23,103 nucleotides of DNA from NCBI GenBank assembly GCA_044374295.1, contig JBILOU010000031.1:1-23103 (forward strand), read 5' to 3'. The notes below the pieces were generated by a model. The model was not told the DNA's origin. It did no database searches and worked only from the letters and a program-made list of their open reading frames with translations. Shown piece after piece: positions 1 to 7,152 of the stretch (within the stretch, counting starts at the first letter, position 1; every line of letters begins with the position of its first letter). This DNA comes from CAIZGX01 sp044374295 (lineage in GTDB: Bacteria; Bacteroidota; Bacteroidia; Flavobacteriales_D; Sanyastnellaceae). The translations under genes and the position numbers were made by a program.

Positions 1-35
1 GTGCAATTTTGCATGCAAAGATACAACATTGAACA

Positions 36-65
36 TTGGAGGTTAAAGAATGTTGTTTTCCTTTG
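36..65 (+). promoter_or_regulatory. Candidate hemH promoter
   Basis: TTG at 36-38, a 19-bp gap and TTCCTTTG at 58-65 resemble the Bacteroidota TTG / TAnnTTTG promoter, with one mismatch in the -7 box. It would start transcription around 72, just before ATG 74/80. A competing reading is a -7-like CAATTTTG at 4-11 serving the ATG at 50, whose -33 element would lie outside the window. Confidence 0.35.
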
Positions 66-79
66 CAGACGAAATGAAA

Positions 80-1099
80 ATGAAAAAGACCGCTATTCTT
101 CTTGTGAACTTGGGTTCACCCGATGCACCAACGCCAGGTGCTGTTTACAGATATTTAACAGAGTTCTTGAATGACCCTCGCGTTATTGATGTGGCTGCTA
201 TAGGAAGAGCCATCTTGGTGAATGGAATCATTGTTCCTTTCCGTCACAGAAAAAGTGCTGCGATCTATAAGAAACTTTGGACGGAAAACGGTTCGCCTTT
301 GATTCATTATGGAAAGAGAAATAAAGAGCAATTGCAAGCGCGTTTTGATGAAAAAGAAACGAAAGTTTTCTTGGCTATGCGCTATCAGGTTCCCAGTATA
401 GACAACGCTCTTCGCGAAATAGAAGAGTGGGGTGCAGAGAAGATTGTGGTGTTGCCTATGTTCCCGCAGTACGCATCTGCCACAACTGGAAGTGTGCATG
501 AAAAAGTAATGCAAATTGTTTCGAAGTGGTGGAGCATTCCGGAAGTTGTTTTGATTTCTCAGTTTTACGACGAGCCCTTGTACATTCAAGGCTACGTAGA
601 CAATGCGAAGCAATTCGATTTGAAGGAATACGATCGTGTGTTGTTCAGTTTTCACGGATTGCCTGAACGTCAGTTAGATAAATTGTACGACGATAACAAG
701 TGTCGCAATCACAGTTGCGAGCATGAGATTAACGAAGAGAATCACATGTGTTACAAGGCAACGTGTTATGCTACTGCTCGTGCGATTGCAGCTGGAGTTG
801 GACTTTCAGAAAGTGAATACACGGTATGTTTTCAGAGCCGATTAGGCAAAGGATGGATTGAACCTTTCTCAGACGACATCATTAAGGAATTGGGAGATAA
901 AGGAGCGAAAAAGCTCTTGGTATTTTCTCCTGCTTTCGTTGCAGATTGTTTGGAAACAACCATTGAAATTGGAGAAGAATACCAAGAGCTTTTTGAAGAA
1001 CACGGCGGCGAGCATGTTCAGCTTGTTCCAAGTTTAAATGACTCGGAAGTGTGGATTGACGCTATGGTTAGTATTTTACAACCTTACCTGTCTGCTTAA
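80..1099 (+). CDS. hemH: Ferrochelatase (protoheme ferro-lyase)
   Basis: Inserts ferrous iron into a porphyrin in the last steps of heme synthesis. The protein opens with the family hallmark LLVNLGSPDAPTP and carries the catalytic-histidine motif FSFHGLPER (His192 from this start) and the PAFVADCLETTIEI motif with the conserved Glu292. Four internal cysteines (C208-x4-C213-x10-C224-x4-C229) match the internal Cys-rich segment known from some bacterial ferrochelatases that bind a [2Fe-2S] cluster; cluster binding here is an inference. Length of 339 aa is normal. I chose ATG 80 because it leaves the usual short tail before LLVNLGSP. An in-frame ATG at 50 has a GGAGG seven bases upstream and ATG 74 is also possible, so the start is uncertain. 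The 3' end overlaps the convergent T9SS gene by 32 bp. Confidence 0.96.
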   Translation: MKKTAILLVNLGSPDAPTPGAVYRYLTEFLNDPRVIDVAAIGRAILVNGIIVPFRHRKSAAIYKKLWTENGSPLIHYGKRNKEQLQARFDEKETKVFLAMRYQVPSIDNALREIEEWGAEKIVVLPMFPQYASATTGSVHEKVMQIVSKWWSIPEVVLISQFYDEPLYIQGYVDNAKQFDLKEYDRVLFSFHGLPERQLDKLYDDNKCRNHSCEHEINEENHMCYKATCYATARAIAAGVGLSESEYTVCFQSRLGKGWIEPFSDDIIKELGDKGAKKLLVFSPAFVADCLETTIEIGEEYQELFEEHGGEHVQLVPSLNDSEVWIDAMVSILQPYLSA

Positions 1100-3818
1100 C
1101 CCCATTCACGTATACTGAAAGAAGATAAGTTCCTGTAGCAAGTGATTCGGTGTTGATCGTAGTTTGATTTACACCCATTCCTTCCGTGAGTTTTCTTCCA
1201 GTTAAATCGTGGATTTCGTAATTGAATTTTCCTTCCACTTTCAACGTCAATTCATTCTGCATCGGATTTGGAAAGGCTTCCACACGAAACGCATTTTCTT
1301 CACCAACGAATTCAATCCAGTCGTTCATGTTGTAAGTGGTGTTCGTGACAATAGCCGGATTCCAATCGAAGAAGATGTAAGCGGTGTTGGTTATTTCGCT
1401 ATAGATCTCGTTGCCTGGAGTTTCGCGAATGCGGAAGATTAAATGCCCTTGACTCAACTCCTGACTCACACTGCTGTCTGGAAGCCAGATGTTGTTGAAT
1501 TCAAATCGAAGAATGCCGTTGCCTAAGTTAACCACATTTATGTTATGCGTTGCTTGAAGCAGTTGGAAAGTTGACCAGTCTAATTCTGCGTCAAGCGTGT
1601 CTAGAATATAAACGTTTTGTGCTGGCGCGGTTCCGGTGTTTTGAAAACGAATGGTGTATTCCAACACATCGTTTTCACCATAGATGATGGTGCTTGCGTT
1701 GAAACCACTAATGCCGTAATCGTGGTAGCTTTTGCGATAGACATTCTTGTCGTTCGGATCGTAGGCGTTTCCTAATATTTGAAGCAATCCTCCCGTGTTA
1801 TTTCCCTCATAGCAATCGGTTCCTTCAGTCGATACAATGCTTGAAGTGAAGATGTGTTGCTCTCCATTAATTAACCCAGATGGCAAGGTGAACGAGAGGT
1901 GGTCTGTTGTGCTGAAAGACGTTTGTGTTGAATTGATCGTCCATGTAATGGAATTACCGTTAATGACGTAGTTTGGATTTAATATGGACCACGTGTTCAA
2001 TGTTACGTTGGCTGGCCACGTTAGTGTGAGGGTGTAGGGTGTTGACCCCGGACCGTAGTTCCCCCAGTTCAAACGAATGGTTGCATTCTGACCTTGAAAG
2101 TATCCAATCCACGGCGTTACAGTAGTCCATAAATCTGAACAAGGGGTTACACTTCCTGCGCAATAAACTCCAATAGACAGCGGCTGCGTGATGTAAGATG
2201 AAGAACCCAAAATAGTGAAGATGTTATTGTTATTCGGCAATGTGCTACCGTTATCGGTTAACCAACTTTGACTAACCGATGCAACAGCTACGCTGGTCAC
2301 GCCGTAAATAGATCCGCAATAGGAGAAGTATCCGCTTGAGTCTGAGTATACAGTAATTGTATTTCCACCAAAGGTTGTGTTGCTCAAAGTTATTGGAACT
2401 CCCATGAGTGGCGCTTCACCGACATTTTGAATTCCATTTCCGTTTGCATCACAATAGATGTAACCGCTGTAACACAAGTATGGGAACGGATTGAAGTTAG
2501 CGCACTGAACAGGGAAGTTGATCAAGGTAGGTCCTGATCCCGTTTGACAATCTTGCGGAAAGTCCATGACTGAATTTAGTGCAACGGAATACCCCATGCT
2601 TGCGAGGTAGTTTGGGTTAATACTAACGACTACTGAATCGCCGAAAGACCCCAGAATATCCGCTGAGTAGTAACCATTCGTATTGGTTGTAACGGTTGTG
2701 ATTGCGCTCGTGTTGTAATTTGAAATTGTCAAAGGAACATTTGACAACACAAACTCTCCCGAGTCATAGGTGTAGTTGTTGTTGGCATCACAGAAGACAT
2801 ATCCACTTGTACAAAGGACTCCACTTGCAACTTGAATGGTATCACAAAGGCTGAAAATACATCCGTCGTTGAATGTTGCATCAAGGCATACAATAACGTA
2901 TTCGACTCCAAGAGTGTTTGGTAAATACACGTTCGCTTGTGTGCTAAACTGTCCACTTCCCATTGCAACTCCGTTGTTGTCGTATGGTGTAACTAACCAC
3001 GAGAAGGAGCTTATGGATGACTGTGTGGTTGTAGAATAAGCCGCAAGATTATTCGGAAGCAAAGATTGAATGATAGAGGTTGAGCAAGGTGTTGTGTTAA
3101 TACAATTCAATACAATTGAAATGGTATACGCACCGTATCCTTGAGAGTAGAATTGGCTAAATGAATTAGGACTTACGGTATATCCGTTTTGTGAAAGCCA
3201 ATCTTGATCGATAGTCACCATTAAATTCCCAGATGGCATTCCCGTCACGGTATTCATCCCGTTGTACAACGTAATGTTTTGTAGATATCCTGACCCCATC
3301 TGCATGATTGTCGCTGGAACAGGTGTAGTAATGTTCTGCTCGGCAACACCATCACCATCGCAATCTAAACCAACGAATGAATACAATTGAATGGAACATC
3401 CGCCAATAACAATTGTCGATAGGTTATTCGCGGTTGTTTGGTTTTGTGGATTGTATACAGTCGTAATAATTTGATAGGTTCCAGGCGAGAGGTAATAATG
3501 ATTAACAGCAGGGGCCATGGTTATTAATGTACCAGCAGTGCTGGTTCCCCCTGAATGTGTTGTAGTTGTTCCATCTCCCCAATTAATGGATACTGTAAAC
3601 TGAAAACCTGTGAAGTTGGTGCCTTCAATGATTTGAAGAATTTCCGCACCGCCTATGGCAGAAGGAGCCGTCAATGCAGAGAACGACATGGCAACAGTAG
3701 AGTCACAGTAGTAATCTGTTATTTGATTGTTTTGCTGAGTTATCCCAGTTATTTCAAACGCTTGAGCGAATGTGTTAAACGATAGAATACTTGATAAAAG
3801 AAGGAATAAGTAACGCAT
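1068..3818 (-). CDS. Large secreted T9SS cargo protein with PKD, SdrD B-like and DUF7619-like domains
   Basis: A 916-residue exported surface protein of unknown specific role. After a signal peptide (MRYLFLLLSSILSFNTFAQA) comes a PKD-like domain (about 50-145, WGDG and HYYLSPGTY motifs). Two SdrD B-like/Cna-B-like domains follow (about 338-395 and 452-515; GYVFCDANNN and GYIYCDANGNG, each ending in a D/NxxGYxS strand). A stalk domain of the DPNDK...YTIRFQNTGTAPAQNV type (about 687-830) resembles the one NCBI calls DUF7619. The T9SS type A sorting domain is at about 845-916 (AFPNPMQNELTLK, then LATGTYLLSVY). The start at 3818 is preferred because the longer reading from 3962 would overlap the upstream receptor gene and bury the signal peptide. 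It lies 25 bp after that receptor and may be cotranscribed. The last codons overlap hemH on the other strand. Confidence 0.9.
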   Translation of the reverse strand: MRYLFLLLSSILSFNTFAQAFEITGITQQNNQITDYYCDSTVAMSFSALTAPSAIGGAEILQIIEGTNFTGFQFTVSINWGDGTTTTHSGGTSTAGTLITMAPAVNHYYLSPGTYQIITTVYNPQNQTTANNLSTIVIGGCSIQLYSFVGLDCDGDGVAEQNITTPVPATIMQMGSGYLQNITLYNGMNTVTGMPSGNLMVTIDQDWLSQNGYTVSPNSFSQFYSQGYGAYTISIVLNCINTTPCSTSIIQSLLPNNLAAYSTTTQSSISSFSWLVTPYDNNGVAMGSGQFSTQANVYLPNTLGVEYVIVCLDATFNDGCIFSLCDTIQVASGVLCTSGYVFCDANNNYTYDSGEFVLSNVPLTISNYNTSAITTVTTNTNGYYSADILGSFGDSVVVSINPNYLASMGYSVALNSVMDFPQDCQTGSGPTLINFPVQCANFNPFPYLCYSGYIYCDANGNGIQNVGEAPLMGVPITLSNTTFGGNTITVYSDSSGYFSYCGSIYGVTSVAVASVSQSWLTDNGSTLPNNNNIFTILGSSSYITQPLSIGVYCAGSVTPCSDLWTTVTPWIGYFQGQNATIRLNWGNYGPGSTPYTLTLTWPANVTLNTWSILNPNYVINGNSITWTINSTQTSFSTTDHLSFTLPSGLINGEQHIFTSSIVSTEGTDCYEGNNTGGLLQILGNAYDPNDKNVYRKSYHDYGISGFNASTIIYGENDVLEYTIRFQNTGTAPAQNVYILDTLDAELDWSTFQLLQATHNINVVNLGNGILRFEFNNIWLPDSSVSQELSQGHLIFRIRETPGNEIYSEITNTAYIFFDWNPAIVTNTTYNMNDWIEFVGEENAFRVEAFPNPMQNELTLKVEGKFNYEIHDLTGRKLTEGMGVNQTTINTESLATGTYLLSVYVNGVKQTGKVVKY

Positions 3819-3843
3819 GGCTAAGAGGTTTTCAGTAAGACAT

Positions 3844-6099
3844 TTACTTTTCAGATTTGGTTGCCTGACCAATTCTCCAACGCAATCCAACATAATAATT
3901 CGCACCGAACATAGGTCCGTATACTTGCGAGGCATCGAAGAAGTCTGATGAAGTATTATCACTCAGATGAATAGGATGATGAATCATGAATCCAGTAATG
4001 TTTTCTCCACCAGCATAAAATTCTAAATTCTCTTTTGGAAAGAAAGAAACCTGAGTATTTAGGGTCCAATAGGCTGGGCTGTAGATGCTGCTTGCAACAA
4101 CGTAATCGGATTGATTAGCTAAACGCTGAGAACCGAGCCAACGCGCGGTGAAATCGAAATTCCATTTTTGCGATTTAGCATTTTCCTTCGTGGCGTAGGC
4201 GAGGTTAATGAATACGCGGTGCTTCGCAACAAGTGGACGTTCTTTTAGACCGTCGGTGTAGGTCGTTTGCGCATCGAGCCAGCGATAGGCCAATCGAATT
4301 TCACTTCGTTTAATTGGACTGAAGGTGAAGTCGGTTTGAACCGCATTGGCGAAGCTTTTTCCAGATAAATTATACAAGGAAAATGTTCCAGCTGTTTCAT
4401 AATCTGCAACCAATTGATTTTGGAAATTCGTGTGAAAAGCATCGACTGTGAAAGTTGCTGTGCGGTGAAACAACTTCGTGTTGTGAACCAATACTATTCC
4501 ACTGTTCACTGCTTCTTCCAATTCAAAACCGAATGGATATTCGGTCGAGGCATTCACAGGTAAATTCCACGTTCTATTTCCCGCAAGGGCAGAAAGATGG
4601 TCGACTACCATTTGTGGCGAGCGATATGCTTTTCCGGAACTAATCTTCACACTCGTTTTCTCAGTAATGGAATAACGCGCGTGAATGCGAGGTGTGAGAA
4701 TCAATCCGTATAAATTGTTTTCATCTGCACGCATGCCTGCAATGATTTGCAGCTTCTCTGTTGGATTCGCATTCAGCTCTCCGAATACACCGTAGGTGGT
4801 TTCTACACGATTCAAATTTCCAATGAATGAAGTTAGCGATTCGCGGTAGTCGTCAGCTGTAGCAGATAGACCAGCAGTCAAGTTGTAACCTTCAGCCATT
4901 TCATTGGCGAATAATAAATTTATTCGAGCGCTCTTTTGTATGCCTTCATAATAGCGATATCCGTATTGGGCGACCTGCTTGTTGTAGCCAATGTTGATTT
5001 GACTTCCTAAGCTTTTGTGTCCGTGTTCATCGAACATGTATCCAGTCTTCGCAGTGAATTCAGCATGTTCTGTTTGCGAATTAGAAATCCAAGGCGTGAA
5101 CGGTACGACTCCTTGGTTGCGGTAGTAATTGATTTGTCCGCTCTCGGTGTTGAATTGTCCATAAGAGAATCCGTATTCACCACGAAGTCCTTTTTCTCCG
5201 GTGTACTGCCATGCGTTGCGAAGCAAGTAGTTTTTGAAAAGCGGATTGTCTAGGAATTCATCGTTGTTCGTGTCGTACAATTTTTGCGCAGAAGAGCCGT
5301 GCGCTTGCAATTGATAGTTCCATTTTTCACCAATGGCCTGATTCGAAAGTATGTTCGTTTCGTAGCGTCCTGCCGAACTCGCATACATGTTCAGAAACAA
5401 ATTTTCTTTCATGGTCGCCGCTTTGTGCGCCACGTTTATTTGTCCAGTAACGCCTTCATATCCGTGAAAGACAGACCCTGCGCCTTTTGCGATAGAGATG
5501 GTGTTGATCCAGGGACCCGGAAGAAAGCTTAATCCAAGTGTACTCGACAGTCCGCGCACAGCGGGCATGTTATCGAAAAGTATTTGGGTGTATTTTCCAT
5601 CTAATCCCAACATCTTAATTTGACGGGTCCCCGTAATTCCATCGGTAAAAGAAGCATCAACAGAACCGTTTGTTTCGAAGCTTTCTGAGAGGCTGCAGCA
5701 CGCTGCTTTGCAGAGTTCCTTTTCGGTTAAGACTTGAAAGGTCTGCGGATCTTTTCCGTTGATATGCGTTCCTCCGTCGTGTTCGTCGATATGAACGGTT
5801 CCGAGTGTGCTGTTTTCGCGCAGATTGAATTTCACTTCTCTAATAGCGCCAGCAGCGGGATCAATAAAAATCGAATCGCTGTAATGACCGGTGGAAGTAA
5901 CCATGAGCCATTTCGCTTCTTTCGGAATACCAATAGAGAATTCGCCTTCTGAATTTGTGACAGTTCCAAGTTGAGTGTCTTTGTAATAAACCAAAGCGTA
6001 AGCGGGATTTCCCGCGTCGTCGAACACAACACCTTTGACCTGCGCATATCCGGCATTCCAGATTGAAATACTGGCGATTAATGCAATGATGTATTTCAT
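3844..6099 (-). CDS. TonB-dependent outer-membrane receptor, probably for a metal or metal complex
   Basis: Predicted 22-strand outer-membrane receptor that imports a ligand using TonB energy. The signal peptide is followed by a carboxypeptidase-like regulatory domain (about 20-95, VKGVVFDDAGNPAYALV). The plug domain (about 120-225) contains the distinctive motif ELCKAACCSLSESFETN with Cys130, Cys134 and Cys135, then GTRQIKMLGLDGKYTQIL. The remainder is a barrel ending in GLRWRIG. Length of 751 aa is normal. The gene starts 3 bp after the HMA-domain gene, so the two are almost certainly one operon. Receptors with this CKAACC plug next to small HMA proteins recur in Bacteroidota, and I infer copper or another soft metal as substrate. 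The substrate is not shown by the sequence, and siderophore or organic-ligand uptake remains possible. Confidence 0.9.
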   Translation of the reverse strand: MKYIIALIASISIWNAGYAQVKGVVFDDAGNPAYALVYYKDTQLGTVTNSEGEFSIGIPKEAKWLMVTSTGHYSDSIFIDPAAGAIREVKFNLRENSTLGTVHIDEHDGGTHINGKDPQTFQVLTEKELCKAACCSLSESFETNGSVDASFTDGITGTRQIKMLGLDGKYTQILFDNMPAVRGLSSTLGLSFLPGPWINTISIAKGAGSVFHGYEGVTGQINVAHKAATMKENLFLNMYASSAGRYETNILSNQAIGEKWNYQLQAHGSSAQKLYDTNNDEFLDNPLFKNYLLRNAWQYTGEKGLRGEYGFSYGQFNTESGQINYYRNQGVVPFTPWISNSQTEHAEFTAKTGYMFDEHGHKSLGSQINIGYNKQVAQYGYRYYEGIQKSARINLLFANEMAEGYNLTAGLSATADDYRESLTSFIGNLNRVETTYGVFGELNANPTEKLQIIAGMRADENNLYGLILTPRIHARYSITEKTSVKISSGKAYRSPQMVVDHLSALAGNRTWNLPVNASTEYPFGFELEEAVNSGIVLVHNTKLFHRTATFTVDAFHTNFQNQLVADYETAGTFSLYNLSGKSFANAVQTDFTFSPIKRSEIRLAYRWLDAQTTYTDGLKERPLVAKHRVFINLAYATKENAKSQKWNFDFTARWLGSQRLANQSDYVVASSIYSPAYWTLNTQVSFFPKENLEFYAGGENITGFMIHHPIHLSDNTSSDFFDASQVYGPMFGANYYVGLRWRIGQATKSEK

Positions 6100-6102
6100 G
6101 GT

Positions 6103-6444
6103 TTAAGGATGTTGTTCCATGCTTCTGTATTTGCAACACCCATGGACGCGATTGTATTGTGCCTCCGTAGCGTTTGACTTTTCGGTGTCGTATCCCGCCG
6201 CATTGATTAGCGCATGAATTTGATCAAGTGTAATCTTCGTTGGATTAAAAGTAATTTCAAGTCTGTGCGTAGTGAGGTTGTAATCGTAGGCAACCACTCC
6301 TTTCACATCAACAGCTTTTTCGATGGACTTTTCACACATTCCACATACCCCGGCAACCCAGAAATTTGTAGTTGTGTTTTTTGTTTTTTGCGCAAACGCG
6401 CTGAATGAAAGCATGCATAAAGCAAGCATGATTATGTTTTTCAT
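6103..6444 (-). CDS. Exported heavy-metal-associated (HMA) domain protein
   Basis: A small protein (113 aa) with a signal peptide (MKNIIMLALCMLSFSAFAQ) and one ferredoxin-like HMA fold. The metal-binding loop reads GVCGMCE, giving Cys34-x2-Cys37, followed by the typical VKGVVAYDYNLTTHRLEITFNP and a C-terminal HGCC (His101, Cys103, Cys104) that could add ligands. Because it is exported, it should act in the periplasm or be membrane-associated, passing Cu(I) or a similar ion to or from the receptor encoded 3 bp downstream. The 36 bases between its start and the hairpin array are AT-rich and show no clear TAnnTTTG box, so it may depend on transcription entering from the gene at 7083. Confidence 0.9.
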   Translation of the reverse strand: MKNIIMLALCMLSFSAFAQKTKNTTTNFWVAGVCGMCEKSIEKAVDVKGVVAYDYNLTTHRLEITFNPTKITLDQIHALINAAGYDTEKSNATEAQYNRVHGCCKYRSMEQHP

Positions 6445-6480
6445 TTTAAGAATTTTTTGAATAATTACATTTCTATTCTA

Positions 6481-6717
6481 TCCACTTAGTGGACTAATCC
6501 CGATGGGATACATCCGCCTTGCGGACTAATCCTGAAAGGACCAATCCCGTTGGGATACATCCGCTATGCGGACTAATCCTTAAAGGACTAATCCCTTTGG
6601 GACATATCCACTTCGTGGACCGATCCCGATGGGATACATCCGCTTCGCGGACTAATCCTGAAAGGATGTATCCACTTTGTGGACTAATCCCGTTGGGACT
6701 TTTCTGCAACAGAAAAG
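6481..6717. repeat. Tandem mini-hairpin array 1 (16-bp period)
   Basis: Fourteen consecutive inverted repeats, each a 5-bp stem with a 3-nt loop and a 2-3-nt spacer, begin at 6481, 6497, 6513, 6529, 6544, 6560, 6576, 6591, 6607, 6623, 6639, 6655, 6671 and 6687. A longer hairpin (CTTTTCTG-CAA-CAGAAAAG) follows at 6699-6717. Three stem types occur: A = ATCCC/GGGAT, B = TCCGC/GCGGA (or TCCAC/GTGGA) and C = ATCCT/AGGAT. The order A-B-C forms a 47-bp higher unit at 6497 and 6544. Loops vary freely while stems change in compensating pairs. Spacers are mostly CTA or ACA. It lies between the His/Cys-rich gene and the HMA gene and reaches into the former. Confidence 0.93.
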
Positions 6718-7083
6718 AGAATACCGTTCATACGTTATCGGAACGAACGATGCAGCAATTGGACTTGCCGATTGGCAATTACCTTCAACATAAAATAAAA
6801 AATAACTAGGCTCAGGATTAGAGGCAATTAATTGCGGAGCAGAGGGAGATGCGCATTGCTCGTGTTCACTTTCGTATTGAAGCGCCACAAGCACATCTTC
6901 CATGCAGCCGTCGGAATGGCAACATCCCTTGTGATCGGAGTGAGAATCGTCGTGATGATCGTCACCGAATTCGAAGAAATGAATGGCTTGTAATTTGCCA
7001 CAACAGAAGTGCAGCTTGGCTTCCAGACCGAAAGACATTAAGCTGTATAGGCCCAAGATAAATATCAGGGTGAGCTTCCGCAT
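6652..7083 (-). CDS. Small exported His/Cys-rich protein, HYC_CC_PP-like, with array-derived C-terminus
   Basis: A 143-aa protein with an N-terminal signal segment (about 1-22), then LHFCCGKL (His25, Cys27, Cys28), a His/Asp-rich stretch (43-51) and GCCHSDGC (Cys54, Cys55, Cys60). This pattern resembles the Bacteroidota HYC_CC_PP family, but the expected proline pair near the C-terminus is missing. Residues 123-143 are encoded by hairpin array 1, and the stop codon is the TAG complementary to a CTA spacer at 6652-6654, so the native tail was probably replaced or extended. Its Cys and His content and its place ahead of the HMA and receptor genes suggest a periplasmic metal role, which is an inference. 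The start is fixed by the signal peptide. A TACCTTTG box ends only 4 bases before the ATG. Confidence 0.72.
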   Translation of the reverse strand: MRKLTLIFILGLYSLMSFGLEAKLHFCCGKLQAIHFFEFGDDHHDDSHSDHKGCCHSDGCMEDVLVALQYESEHEQCASPSAPQLIASNPEPSYFLFYVEGNCQSASPIAASFVPITYERYSLFCCRKVPTGLVHKVDTSFQD

Positions 7084-7087
7084 ATTT

Positions 7088-7095
7088 CAAAGGTA
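7088..7095 (-). promoter_or_regulatory. Candidate -7 box for the His/Cys-rich gene
   Basis: TACCTTTG on the minus strand is a perfect TAnnTTTG match, but it ends 4 bases before the ATG at 7083. Transcription would begin at or inside the start codon, implying a leaderless mRNA. No TTG was found at the usual distance upstream, so the element may be fortuitous. Confidence 0.35.
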
Positions 7096-7097
7096 AA

Positions 7098-7111
7098 ACA
7101 TCTTTTGATGT
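7098..7111. promoter_or_regulatory. Small inverted repeat between divergent genes
   Basis: ACATC-TTTT-GATGT lies between the opposed TACCTTTG boxes at 7088-7095 (minus) and 7124-7131 (plus). It could be an operator shared by the divergent genes; nothing else in the sequence supports a function. Confidence 0.25.
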
Positions 7112-7123
7112 ATTTGGACGTTG

Positions 7124-7131
7124 TACCTTTG
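7124..7131 (+). promoter_or_regulatory. Candidate -7 box for the aldehyde dehydrogenase gene
   Basis: TACCTTTG matches TAnnTTTG exactly, 21 bases before the ATG at 7153. A TTG at 7105-7107 is 16 bp upstream, slightly short for a -33 element. The box lies inside the longer reading frame from 7105, which supports the 7153 start. Confidence 0.55.
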
Positions 7132-7152
7132 CATTCTAAAATAAAAGAATCA

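Noticed and set aside
155..655. 166-aa open frame opposite hemH
   Set aside because: Composition is that of an antisense shadow, and hemH on the other strand is beyond doubt.
3819..3962. 48-residue N-terminal extension of the T9SS surface protein
   Set aside because: It would overlap the receptor gene and put the clear signal peptide internally; ATG 3818 fits an exported protein.
3844..6099. SusC-type receptor serving the glucan region
   Set aside because: There is no SusD partner, the length and CKAACC plug differ from SusC, and it sits in an operon with an HMA metal-binding protein.
6481..6717. CRISPR array
   Set aside because: The period is 16 bp, there are no unique spacers of 25-40 bp, every unit is a palindrome, and no cas gene is nearby.
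6494..6809. Two open frames, one per strand, with repetitive TNPxG / GLVxKxD peptides across the hairpin array
   Set aside because: They are translations of the 16-bp array in whichever frame lacks stops. They have no signal peptide, no domain, and their periodicity follows the DNA repeat.
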